The notes under the pieces were generated by a model. That model saw nothing but the letters and a program-made list of their open reading frames with translations, did no database searches and was not told the origin of the DNA. From contig NZ_JAPFQI010000025.1 in NCBI RefSeq assembly GCF_026183895.1, forward strand, positions 1 through 62,002: a stretch of 62,002 nt of DNA, written 5' to 3'. Position numbers and translations under genes: made by a program. Source of the DNA: Sabulicella glaciei (GTDB taxonomy: Bacteria; Pseudomonadota; Alphaproteobacteria; Acetobacterales; Acetobacteraceae). This document shows, one piece after another, positions 55,368 to 62,002 of this stretch (positions are counted from its first letter, which is position 1; each line of letters opens with the position of its first letter).

Positions 55368-56381
55368 ATGCCCCCCTGGTCGCCCGAGCGCCTCGCGTCG
55401 CGCATGCCCTTCCTCGAAGCCCGCACCCGGCTCACCGCCGCCACGCGCGCCTGGTTCACGGCGCGCGGCTACCGGGAGGTGGAAACGCCCTGCCTGGTCC
55501 CCGCGCCGGGGATGGAGGTGCATCTGCGCGGCTTCCCCAGCGAGTACGAGCCGCATCTGGGCCAGGGAAGCCGCAAGCGCCTGTGGCTCCGCACCTCGCC
55601 GGAAATGGCGCTGAAGCGCCTCCTGGCCGGCGGGGCCGGGCCGGTCTTCGAATTGGCGCGGGTCTGGCGCAACGGCGAGGTGGGCGAGCGCCACGCGCCC
55701 GAGTTCACCATGCTGGAATGGTACCGTCCTGGCTTGTCGCTGGACGGGCTGATGGACGAGGCGGAGGCGCTGCTGCGCGACCTGTGCCCGCGGCGCGTCG
55801 CCTTCGGCGGCGTGGAGACGGACCTGTCCCTCCCCTTCGAGCGCATCACCTGCGCCGAGGCGTTCGAGCGCTGGGCTGGCGTGGACCTCCTCGCCAGCCT
55901 GCGGCCCGACGGGACGGGCGACGCGGCGGTGCTGGGCGCGCGGGATGGGGAATCCTGGGAAGATGCCTTTTTCCGCCTCCTGCTCGACCACGTGGAGCCG
56001 CGCCTGGGCCGGGAGCGCGCGTCCTTCCTCTCCCACTGGCCGGCACCCCAGGCCGCACTGTCGCGCCGTGACCCGGCCGACCCTCGCCTGGCGCTGCGCT
56101 TCGAGCTGTTCGCCGGCGGGATCGAACTGGCCAATGCCTTCGACGAGTTGACCGACGAGGCGGAGCAGCGCACCCGCTTCGCCCACGACACGGCGGAACG
56201 CGAACGCCTCTACGGCGCCGATGCCGCCTGGCCGATGGACGAGGATTTCCTCCAAGCCGTGGGCCAGATGCCCTCGGGCAGCGGCATCGCCCTCGGCTTC
56301 GACCGGCTGGCCATGCTGGCCGCCGGCGCCCGCCGCATCGAGGACGTGCTCTGGCTGGGGCGCTTCCCCTACGAGGACTGA
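55368..56381 (+). CDS. epmA: EF-P lysine aminoacylase EpmA (GenX/PoxA)
   Basis: A 337-residue class II lysyl-tRNA synthetase paralogue lacking the anticodon-binding domain. It has motif 1-like YREVETPCLVPAPGMEVHL, motif 2 FELARVWRNGEVGERHAPEFTMLEWYR, and motif 3 SGIALGFDRLAML. It ligates (beta-)lysine to a conserved Lys of EF-P, which relieves ribosome stalling at polyproline. It pairs with the divergent epmB. The 3' end overlaps the convergent hydrolase gene by 13 bp. Confidence 0.95.
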   Translation: MPPWSPERLASRMPFLEARTRLTAATRAWFTARGYREVETPCLVPAPGMEVHLRGFPSEYEPHLGQGSRKRLWLRTSPEMALKRLLAGGAGPVFELARVWRNGEVGERHAPEFTMLEWYRPGLSLDGLMDEAEALLRDLCPRRVAFGGVETDLSLPFERITCAEAFERWAGVDLLASLRPDGTGDAAVLGARDGESWEDAFFRLLLDHVEPRLGRERASFLSHWPAPQAALSRRDPADPRLALRFELFAGGIELANAFDELTDEAEQRTRFAHDTAERERLYGADAAWPMDEDFLQAVGQMPSGSGIALGFDRLAMLAAGARRIEDVLWLGRFPYED

Positions 56382-57337
56382 CCGGGGCGCCACACGGGCG
56401 GTGCTTCGCTGCCCACCTGCTCCACGATGCGCGCGTAATGCTCGGGGCGGCGGTGGCGGGCGAAGTCGAAGATGGTGCTGCGGCCGAGTTCGCACCGCGT
56501 GAAGTCCGCCTCGGCCACGATCACTTCGTCGTCCCAGGTGGTGGCCTGGGCCAGGATCTCGCCCTGCGGGTTCACGATGACCGAATGGCCGAACAGCTCG
56601 TGCCCGTCCTCGGTCCCCGCCTTGGCGGTGGCGACGGCGTAGCAGGCATTCTGGTAGCAGCCGGCGCGGATCGAAAGTTGCGAATGCTCGACGCGCAGGT
56701 GATGCGCCTCGAAGCCGCGATTCTCCATGTTCAGGGACGGCGTGTTGTAGCCCAGCATCACCAGCTCGACCTGCTGCAGCCCCAGCACGCGCCACGCCTC
56801 CGGCCAGCGGCGGTCATTGCAGATCAGCAGACCGAGATTGGCCTCCGTCCCGCCGACGGGCGCGCGCACCACCGGGAAGCCGAGGTCGCCCGGCTCGAAA
56901 TAACGCTTCTCCAGGTGCTGCACCTTGCGCACCGGGTCGTATTCCTTGTGCCCCGGCAGATGCACCTTGCGATACTTCAGCGCGACCTCGCCCGAGGGAT
57001 GGACATAGACGGCGGTGTTGAAGCGTCGTCCGTCGGGCGTCTTTTCCGCGTAGCCCAGGTGGAAGCCGATCCCGAGCTTGCGCGCGGCCTCGAAGAGCGG
57101 CGCGGTCTCGTTGGACGGCAGGGCGTGCTCGTACCAGTGGTCGGCTCTGTTGAGGTCCTCCTCGTACCAGCGCGGGAAGAAGGTGGTCAGCGCCAGCTCC
57201 GGGAAGACCACCACCTCCGCCCCCATGCTATGCGCCTTCTCCATGAGGCGGACCATGCGCCCCACCGCCACGCCGCGCCCTTCCGCGCGCTGGATGGGAC
57301 CAAGCTGGGCGGCGGCGAGGACGGTCTTGCGGCTCAT
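56369..57337 (-). CDS. N-carbamoyl-D-amino-acid hydrolase (nitrilase superfamily)
   Basis: A 322-residue C-N hydrolase with the complete catalytic set: Glu47 in FPELAL, Lys124 in KYRKVHLPG and Cys173 in LICNDRRWPE. Segments NDRRWPEAWRVLGLQQVELVMLGYNTPS and IRAGCYQNACYAVATAKAG are characteristic of N-carbamoyl-D-amino-acid hydrolases (D-carbamoylases), which release D-amino acids, CO2 and ammonia. The start at 57337 has AAGGAG seven bases upstream; a longer open frame to 57493 was rejected. It is divergent from the solute-binding protein, which may import its substrate. Confidence 0.9.
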   Translation of the reverse strand: MSRKTVLAAAQLGPIQRAEGRGVAVGRMVRLMEKAHSMGAEVVVFPELALTTFFPRWYEEDLNRADHWYEHALPSNETAPLFEAARKLGIGFHLGYAEKTPDGRRFNTAVYVHPSGEVALKYRKVHLPGHKEYDPVRKVQHLEKRYFEPGDLGFPVVRAPVGGTEANLGLLICNDRRWPEAWRVLGLQQVELVMLGYNTPSLNMENRGFEAHHLRVEHSQLSIRAGCYQNACYAVATAKAGTEDGHELFGHSVIVNPQGEILAQATTWDDEVIVAEADFTRCELGRSTIFDFARHRRPEHYARIVEQVGSEAPPVWRPGQSS

Positions 57338-57462
57338 GGGCGGGCTCCTTGCGACTCCGCAGGAATAGGCCAGGGCCGGCGCGGCGGAAATGGCTTGCCA
57401 GGGCGGCGCGTGGAGGTTCCCATGCCAGGGGAAGCGCCGAACAAATTCAGGAGCCATGAACC

Positions 57463-59037
57463 ATGAGCTTGCCCCGCCGCGCCCTTTTCGCATTGCCGCT
57501 GGCCGCGCCCGCCTTCGCGCAGACCGCTGCCTCCCGCACCTTGCGCTACGTGCCGCAGGCCGATCTGACGGTGCTCGATCCGGTCTTCACCACGGCATAC
57601 ATCAGCCGCCACTTCGCGCTGATGGTCTATGACCAGCTCTACGGGCTGGACAGCAATCTGCGCCCGCAGCCGCAGATGGCCGAAGGCCACGCCGTCGAGG
57701 ATGACGGCAAGCTGTGGCGCTTCACCTTGCGCGAGGGCCTGCGCTTCCACGACGGATCGCCGGTGCGTGGCCGCGACTGCGTCGCCTCCATCCGCCGCTG
57801 GGCGGCGCGCGATTCCATCGGCCAGGTGCTGATGAGCCGCGTCGCCGACATGAAGGAGGAAAGCGATCGGGTATTCACCATCCGCCTGAACCGCCCCTTC
57901 GGCCCGATGCTGGACGCGATGGCGAAGCTCGGCCCGCCGGCGCTGTTCATCATGCCGGAGCGTCTGGCCTCGACCGACCCGAACCGCGCCCTCACGGAGG
58001 CGGTCGGATCCGGTCCCTTCCGCTTCCTGCCCGGCGAGCGCATCGCCGGGGCACGCGTCGCCTTCGAGCGCAACCCAGACTACGTCCCGCGCCCAAACGG
58101 CACGTCCGACTGGGCGGCTGGTCCGAAGCGCGTCCACATGGACCGCGTCGAATGGCTGACCATGCCCGATCCTGGCACGGCCATGGCGGCCCTGCGCTCC
58201 GGCGAGGTGGATTGGTGGGAGAATCCGGGCAACGACCTGCTGCCGGTGCTGCGCCGCGCCCGCGACGTGCATGTGCAGCGCGCGAGTCCGTTGGGCACCT
58301 TCGGCACGGGCGTGTTCAACACGATGCACCCGCCCTTCGACAAGCCGGCGGTGCGCCGCGCCATCCTGCGCGCGATGAGCCAGGAGGATTTCATGACCGC
58401 TGCCGCTGGGGCTGATTCAGAGCTGTGGCGCGCGGGGGTTGGCGTCTTCACGCCCGAAACACCCCTTGCGAACGACGAGGCGCTGGAGGCGGTCACCGGC
58501 CCGCGTGACATTGAGCGTTCCCGCCGCGAGCTGCGCGAGGCGGGCTACAACGGCGAGCGCGTGGTTCTGCTGGCGCCCGGCGACTACCCGCTGCTGGGCG
58601 CGCTGGCCGAGGTGCAGCGCGACCTGTTCCAGCGCCTGGGCGTCAACCTCGACTACGTGGTCACCGACTGGGGCACGTTGGTGCAGCGCCGCTCCCGCCG
58701 CGAGCCGCCGGGGCAGGGCGGCTGGAGCATGTTCCACACCACCTGGAACGGGCTGGACGGCATCAACCCGGGCGTCATGCAGTACATCCGCGCCAACGGG
58801 CAGGGTGCCTGGTTCGGCTGGCCCGACATCCCGGCGCTGGAGGAGGCGCGGCTTTCCTGGTTCGACGCGCCGGACCTGGAAGCGCAGAAGGCCTCGGCCC
58901 GCCGCATCCAGCGCATCGTGATGGAGGAGGCGCCCTACCTGCCCACCGGGCAGTATTTCGGCTCGACCGCGTGGCGGCGCGGGCTGGAGGGGGTGATCGC
59001 GCCCATCTACGCCATGTGGAACATCCGCCGGACGTAG
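57463..59037 (+). CDS. ABC transporter solute-binding protein, family 5 (peptide/opine type)
   Basis: A 524-residue periplasmic receptor. The signal peptide is MSLPRRALFALPLAAPAFAQ. Mature features include LRYVPQADLTVLDPVFTTAY, ALMVYDQLYGLDSNLRPQPQMAEGHAVEDDGKLWRFTLREGLRFHDGSPV (SBP_bac_5 signature), GSGPFRFLPGERI and PAVRRAILRAMSQEDF. It binds peptides or related amphiphilic ligands for an ABC importer, but no permease genes follow. It is probably an orphan receptor or works with components elsewhere. It shares a divergent 125-bp promoter region with the D-carbamoylase gene. Confidence 0.92.
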   Translation: MSLPRRALFALPLAAPAFAQTAASRTLRYVPQADLTVLDPVFTTAYISRHFALMVYDQLYGLDSNLRPQPQMAEGHAVEDDGKLWRFTLREGLRFHDGSPVRGRDCVASIRRWAARDSIGQVLMSRVADMKEESDRVFTIRLNRPFGPMLDAMAKLGPPALFIMPERLASTDPNRALTEAVGSGPFRFLPGERIAGARVAFERNPDYVPRPNGTSDWAAGPKRVHMDRVEWLTMPDPGTAMAALRSGEVDWWENPGNDLLPVLRRARDVHVQRASPLGTFGTGVFNTMHPPFDKPAVRRAILRAMSQEDFMTAAAGADSELWRAGVGVFTPETPLANDEALEAVTGPRDIERSRRELREAGYNGERVVLLAPGDYPLLGALAEVQRDLFQRLGVNLDYVVTDWGTLVQRRSRREPPGQGGWSMFHTTWNGLDGINPGVMQYIRANGQGAWFGWPDIPALEEARLSWFDAPDLEAQKASARRIQRIVMEEAPYLPTGQYFGSTAWRRGLEGVIAPIYAMWNIRRT

Positions 59038-59085
59038 CATCACGGCGCGGCCTCTGATCCAATGGCGGCGGGAGGACCCGACGCC

Positions 59086-60195
59086 ATGACCGACCTGCGA
59101 ATGGCCCTGGAGGCCGCGCTGAACCTGCCCGGCTGGGCGCGCCACCTCGCCGGGCACCGGCCGGACTCGCCGCTTTCCGCCCTGCCGGTGCTGCGCAAGT
59201 CGGAGCTTCCGGCGATGCAGGCAGCGGAACCGCCCTTTGCCGGGCTGGCCGGCCCGGCCTCCGGCTTCGCGCGACTCTTCGCCTCGCCAGGGCCAATCTT
59301 CGAGGGCGCGCGTGACCGGCCCGACCCCTGGCGCTTCGCCCCCGCCTTCGTCGAGGCCGGCATCGGCGAAGGCGACATCGTGCTGAACTGCCTGAGCTAC
59401 CACCTGACGCCGGGTGGCTTCATCCTGGACGCGGCCGCACGCTCGCTCGGCGCGGCGGTGATCCCGGCCGGACCGGGCAACAGCGCCGCCATCGTGGAGG
59501 CCATCCGCGCCTATCGCCCCACCGCCTATGCCGGCACGCCGGATTTCCTGAAGATCCTGCTGGAAGCGGCCGGCGAGGCCGGCTCCACGATCCGCAAGGC
59601 CGTGGTCACCGGCGCCGCCTTTCCGCCCAGCCTGCGCGAATGGGTGGCCGGGCAGGGCATCCTCGCGGTCGAGGCCTATGGCACGGCCGAACTCGGCTTG
59701 GTCGCCCACACGACGCGCGACGCCGCGCCGGGCATGCGCATCGCCCCCGGCATCCTCGTGGAGATCCTGCGCCCCGGCACGAACGAGGCGCTGCCGGATG
59801 GCGAGGTGGGCGAGGTGGCCGTCACGATCCCCGACCCGGTGCATCCGGTGATCCGGTTCTCGCCGGGCGACATGTCCATGCTCATGCCCGGCGGGCGGTT
59901 GCGCGGCTGGATGGGCCGCGCCGACCAGAGTTGCAAGGTGAAGGGCATGTTCGTCCGCCCCGAGCAGGTCGCCGCCATCCTGCGCCGCCATCCGGAGGCC
60001 GGCCGCCTGCGCCTCGTCGTGTCCCGCGCGGGGGAGGTGGACGCGATGGAGCTTCTGGCCGAGGGCGGGGATGCGGCCGCGCTAGAGGCGACGCTTCAGG
60101 CCGAAACCAAGCTGCGCGGCGCGGCGCGGGTGGTTCCCGCGAACTCCCTGCCGCGCGACGGCAAGCTCATCGCGGATGATCGCCCGGTGGCGTGA
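59086..60195 (+). CDS. AMP-binding (adenylate-forming) family protein, PaaK-like
   Basis: A 369-residue adenylate-forming enzyme-like protein. Clear motifs are VEAYGTAELGLVAHT (A5-like), HPVIRFSPGDMSML (A7/A8 region), GRADQSCKVKGMFVRPEQVAAIL and a C-terminal subdomain with the late Lys in PRDGKLIADD. The N-terminal half is short and lacks a canonical P-loop (Ser/Thr/Gly-rich) motif; SPGPIFEG occupies that place. It is like phenylacetate-CoA ligase homologues; substrate unknown. The start at 59086 has GGAGG ten bases upstream. The 3' end overlaps the convergent DUF2459 gene by 29 bp. Confidence 0.8.
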   Translation: MTDLRMALEAALNLPGWARHLAGHRPDSPLSALPVLRKSELPAMQAAEPPFAGLAGPASGFARLFASPGPIFEGARDRPDPWRFAPAFVEAGIGEGDIVLNCLSYHLTPGGFILDAAARSLGAAVIPAGPGNSAAIVEAIRAYRPTAYAGTPDFLKILLEAAGEAGSTIRKAVVTGAAFPPSLREWVAGQGILAVEAYGTAELGLVAHTTRDAAPGMRIAPGILVEILRPGTNEALPDGEVGEVAVTIPDPVHPVIRFSPGDMSMLMPGGRLRGWMGRADQSCKVKGMFVRPEQVAAILRRHPEAGRLRLVVSRAGEVDAMELLAEGGDAAALEATLQAETKLRGAARVVPANSLPRDGKLIADDRPVA

Positions 60196-60769
60196 CGCGG
60201 CAGGCGCCGGGCACGCGCGCCGCCTGCCGCAGCACCCCCGGCGCGCGCGACACGCCGAGCGGAGAGACGGGCAGCCCGCCCTGCTCCAGCGCCTCGGCCA
60301 CCCAGGTGTTGCAGGTATAGGCCAGGCTGTAGCCCTGCGCGGCCGGGATGAACCGCCCCTCCGGCACCGGGCCGGCCGGCAGGGAGCGGTCGAGGAAGCG
60401 GTTCAGCCCCGCAGCATCCGACAAAGGCAGGCCAATGGCCGGGGCTGAGAGGCCGGGGTCGGGCGCGCCGGCGGCAGGCACCGTCTCGATCACCGCCGGG
60501 CCGGGCAGGGGGGCCAGGGCATAGGCGGCGAGGCCCGGCCCGTCCGGCTGGTCAAAGAAGCCGCGCTTGCCGAAGCCGAGCCGCACCGCCGGCGCGCCGC
60601 GCGCCAGCGCCGCGGGCCGGCCCCGGAGGGCAGAGGCGGGCAGGTTGATCTCCGTGTGGATGCCGCGGTCGTAAAGGATGAGGTCTAGATGCGCCCCGGG
60701 CGGGCAGTCCGGCAGGTCCGGCGCCGTGGCGCAGGCCGTGGCGAGGAGCAGCAGCGGAAGGGCGCGCAT
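60167..60769 (-). CDS. DUF2459 family lipoprotein-like protein
   Basis: A 200-residue protein starting MRALPLLLLATACATAPDLPDCP, a lipobox-like signal (LLATAC) that suggests lipid anchoring at Cys13. The DUF2459 pattern follows: LILYDRGIHTEINLPASAL, VRLGFGKRGFFDQPDGP, and SLAYTCNTWVAEALEQGGLPVSPLG near the end, where the Cys-Asn and early His may form a catalytic site. The biochemical function is not established. Its ATG overlaps the stop of the SDR gene (ATGA). Confidence 0.82.
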   Translation of the reverse strand: MRALPLLLLATACATAPDLPDCPPGAHLDLILYDRGIHTEINLPASALRGRPAALARGAPAVRLGFGKRGFFDQPDGPGLAAYALAPLPGPAVIETVPAAGAPDPGLSAPAIGLPLSDAAGLNRFLDRSLPAGPVPEGRFIPAAQGYSLAYTCNTWVAEALEQGGLPVSPLGVSRAPGVLRQAARVPGACRVTPPGDHPR

Positions 60770-61476
60770 CACTCGACGTAGATCATCTTCCGCGTCATGC
60801 CGCCGTCGCTCAGGAACTCGCTGCCGGAAACGAATCCGCTTTCGGGCCCAAGCAGCCAGGCGGCGAGGGCGGCGATGTCCTCCGGTTTGCCCACCCGCCC
60901 GGCGGGATGCTGCGCGTGGTCTTCCGGGCGCAGCTCCTCGCCCTCCACGTCGATCCAGCCTGGGCTGATGCAGTTGGCCCGCACTTCCGGCCCCAGGCTG
61001 ATGGCGAGGGCATGGGTCAGCGCCACCAGCCCGCCCTTGGAGGCGGCATAGCTCTCCGTGTCCGGCTCGGATTGCCTGGCGCGGGTGGAGGCGATGGTGA
61101 CGATGGCGCCCCTTGCCGTGCGCAGCATCTCCTCCGCCGCGCGGGCGAGCAGGAAGGTGCTGGACAGGTTGGTGGCGATGACGCGCGACCAGTCGGCCAG
61201 GGACAGCTCGCGCAGCGGCTTCCGCACCATGATCCCGGCGTTGCAGACCAGCCCGTCCAGCCTTCCCTCCCCCTGCCGGATGGACGCGACGAGGTCGCGC
61301 ACCGAATCCTCGTCCGCGATGTCGGCCTGTACGCAGCGCGCCTCGTGCCCGGGCCGGGCGGTCCGGAGGTCGGCGATGACGACGCGCCAGCCATCGTCGG
61401 CCAACCGCCGCGCGATCGCGGCCCCGATGCCGTGTGCCCCGCCCGTGACCAGGGCCACGCGCCGCGTGTCGCTCAT
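60769..61476 (-). CDS. SDR family oxidoreductase
   Basis: A 235-residue classical short-chain dehydrogenase. Seen are the cofactor motif VTGGAHGIGAAIARRLA, a structural NAG in LVCNAGIMV, Ser in IVTIASTRAR, the catalytic YAASKGG, and ANCISPGWIDVEG. The C-terminal GFVSGSEFLSDGGMTRKM is typical. An Asp after the second strand (VIADLRTA) suggests NAD rather than NADP. Substrate unknown. The start at 61476 has AGGGAAG upstream; a longer frame to 61542 was rejected. It is translationally coupled to the DUF2459 gene. Confidence 0.9.
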   Translation of the reverse strand: MSDTRRVALVTGGAHGIGAAIARRLADDGWRVVIADLRTARPGHEARCVQADIADEDSVRDLVASIRQGEGRLDGLVCNAGIMVRKPLRELSLADWSRVIATNLSSTFLLARAAEEMLRTARGAIVTIASTRARQSEPDTESYAASKGGLVALTHALAISLGPEVRANCISPGWIDVEGEELRPEDHAQHPAGRVGKPEDIAALAAWLLGPESGFVSGSEFLSDGGMTRKMIYVE

Positions 61477-61591
61477 GCCGATCTTCCCTTCCGCTCCGGT
61501 GGCCGCAACGCGGCCGCGGGCCTGGGGTTCGCAGCCATGCATTGACAGAGGCGCACAAAGACGGTTGAAGGCGCGCGCTCACGCCATGTGC

Positions 61592-61674
61592 GGAGGGGTG
61601 CCCGAGTGGCTAAAGGGGACGGACTGTAAATCCGTTGGCTTGCGCCTACGTTGGTTCGAATCCAACCCCCTCCA
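61592..61674 (+). tRNA. tRNA-Tyr (anticodon GTA)
   Basis: An 83-nt class II tRNA with a long variable arm. Acceptor GGAGGGG pairs with the 3' CCCCTCC. The anticodon stem GACGGACTGTAAATCCGTT shows GTA in the loop, and the T-arm is TTGGTTCGAATCCAA. Discriminator A is present and CCA is not encoded. Confidence 0.95.
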
Positions 61675-61738
61675 TATCTCCTGGCTGAGCGGGCGGGGTT
61701 CTCCCTTGCTCCTGTTTCCATCAGGCTTCCGCCTCGTC

Positions 61739-61812
61739 GCGGGTGTAGCTCAATGGTAGAGCACCAGCCTTCCAAGCTGGCTACGGGGGTTCGATTCCCC
61801 TCACCCGCTCCA
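61739..61812 (+). tRNA. tRNA-Gly (anticodon TCC)
   Basis: 74 nt including encoded CCA. Acceptor GCGGGTG/CACCCGC, D-arm GCTC/GAGC, anticodon stem CCAGC/GCTGG with loop CTTCCAA, and T-arm GGGGGTTCGATTCCCC-type pairing all fold. It lies 64 bp after tRNA-Tyr and 77 bp before tuf, the widespread bacterial tRNA-tuf arrangement. Confidence 0.96.
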
Positions 61813-61889
61813 GGCGGGATGCTCGCCATCGGGTCGCGCCGCCAAGGTGGATTCCGGGGCTGAAATCTTTTTCGGAGCGGGACCAGACG

Positions 61890-62002
61890 ATGGCCAAGGC
61901 GAAGTTTGAGCGCACCAAGCCGCACTGCAACATTGGGACGATCGGCCATGTGGATCATGGCAAGACGTCCTTGACGGCGGCGATCACCAAGGTTCTGGCG
62001 AA
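61890..62002 (+). CDS. tuf: Elongation factor Tu, partial (5' end)
   Basis: The first 37 residues are visible: [20 protein letters not shown] then [17 protein letters not shown], containing the GTPase G1 loop GHVDHGKT. The gene runs off the right edge. GGAGCGGG precedes the ATG. Its place after tRNA-Tyr and tRNA-Gly marks the conserved tufB-type locus and confirms return to core chromosome. Confidence 0.97.
   Translation, partial: MAKAKFERTKPHCNIGTIGHVDHGKTSLTAAITKVLA

Overview
The window looks like the chromosome of a very GC-rich alphaproteobacterium, most probably a Rhodospirillales/Acetobacteraceae relative (Roseomonas-like). That placement is an inference from base composition, the family mix (Bug/TTT binding protein, UbiH, Trm112/DUF971 cluster, GlnK-AmtB) and the tRNA-Tyr/tRNA-Gly/tuf cluster at the right edge. 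No taxonomic marker is complete here.

Layout. 1-23745 is ordinary chromosome. It holds uronate metabolism and uptake genes (TctC-type binding protein, uronate dehydrogenase), an amidase, an arginase-fold protein, glnK-amtB, a UbiH-type hydroxylase, and a translationally coupled cluster (thioredoxin co-chaperone, LON-domain protein, Trm112, DUF971). Next come a bifunctional penicillin-binding protein and a TetR-controlled acyl-CoA operon (enoyl-CoA hydratase, two acyl-CoA dehydrogenases, NDP-forming acyl-CoA ligase). After these lie a cold-shock protein, a CTERM-anchored exported protein, an MscS channel, a GAF-histidine kinase and a peptidoglycan-binding protein.

23746-54299 is an integrated genomic island of about 30.5 kb. 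Exact 55-bp direct repeats bound it, and these repeats are the 3' part of a tRNA-Lys(CTT) gene. A P4-type tyrosine integrase sits just inside the left repeat, and short GGTCCGCA repeats lie at both ends. The core is satellite-like: integrase, AlpA-like helix-turn-helix protein and a split primase/DUF927 helicase. No virion or conjugation genes are visible. Cargo includes a patatin with Ig-like domains, an HD alarmone-hydrolase-like protein, a six-gene type I restriction-modification operon with an inserted PD-(D/E)XK nuclease and two accessory genes, and a DUF4238 protein. It also includes a roughly 1450-residue protein that I read as N-terminal Cap4/DUF4297-like nuclease, helical TPR middle and C-terminal PIN-like domain. 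Five insertion sequences have accumulated inside: IS5 and IS481 in tandem, IS630 abutting an IS1182, and an IS3 inserted in that IS1182.

54254-62002 returns to core chromosome: tRNA-Lys, the divergent epmB/epmA pair for EF-P modification, an N-carbamoyl-D-amino-acid hydrolase, a family 5 solute-binding protein, an AMP-binding enzyme, a DUF2459 protein, an SDR dehydrogenase, tRNA-Tyr, tRNA-Gly and the start of tuf.

The strongest candidate for an undescribed system is the giant nuclease-TPR-PIN protein (49552-53928). The extended type I R-M operon with its unusual AT-rich palindromic control region comes next. Both sit in what behaves like a defence island on a P4-like integrative element.
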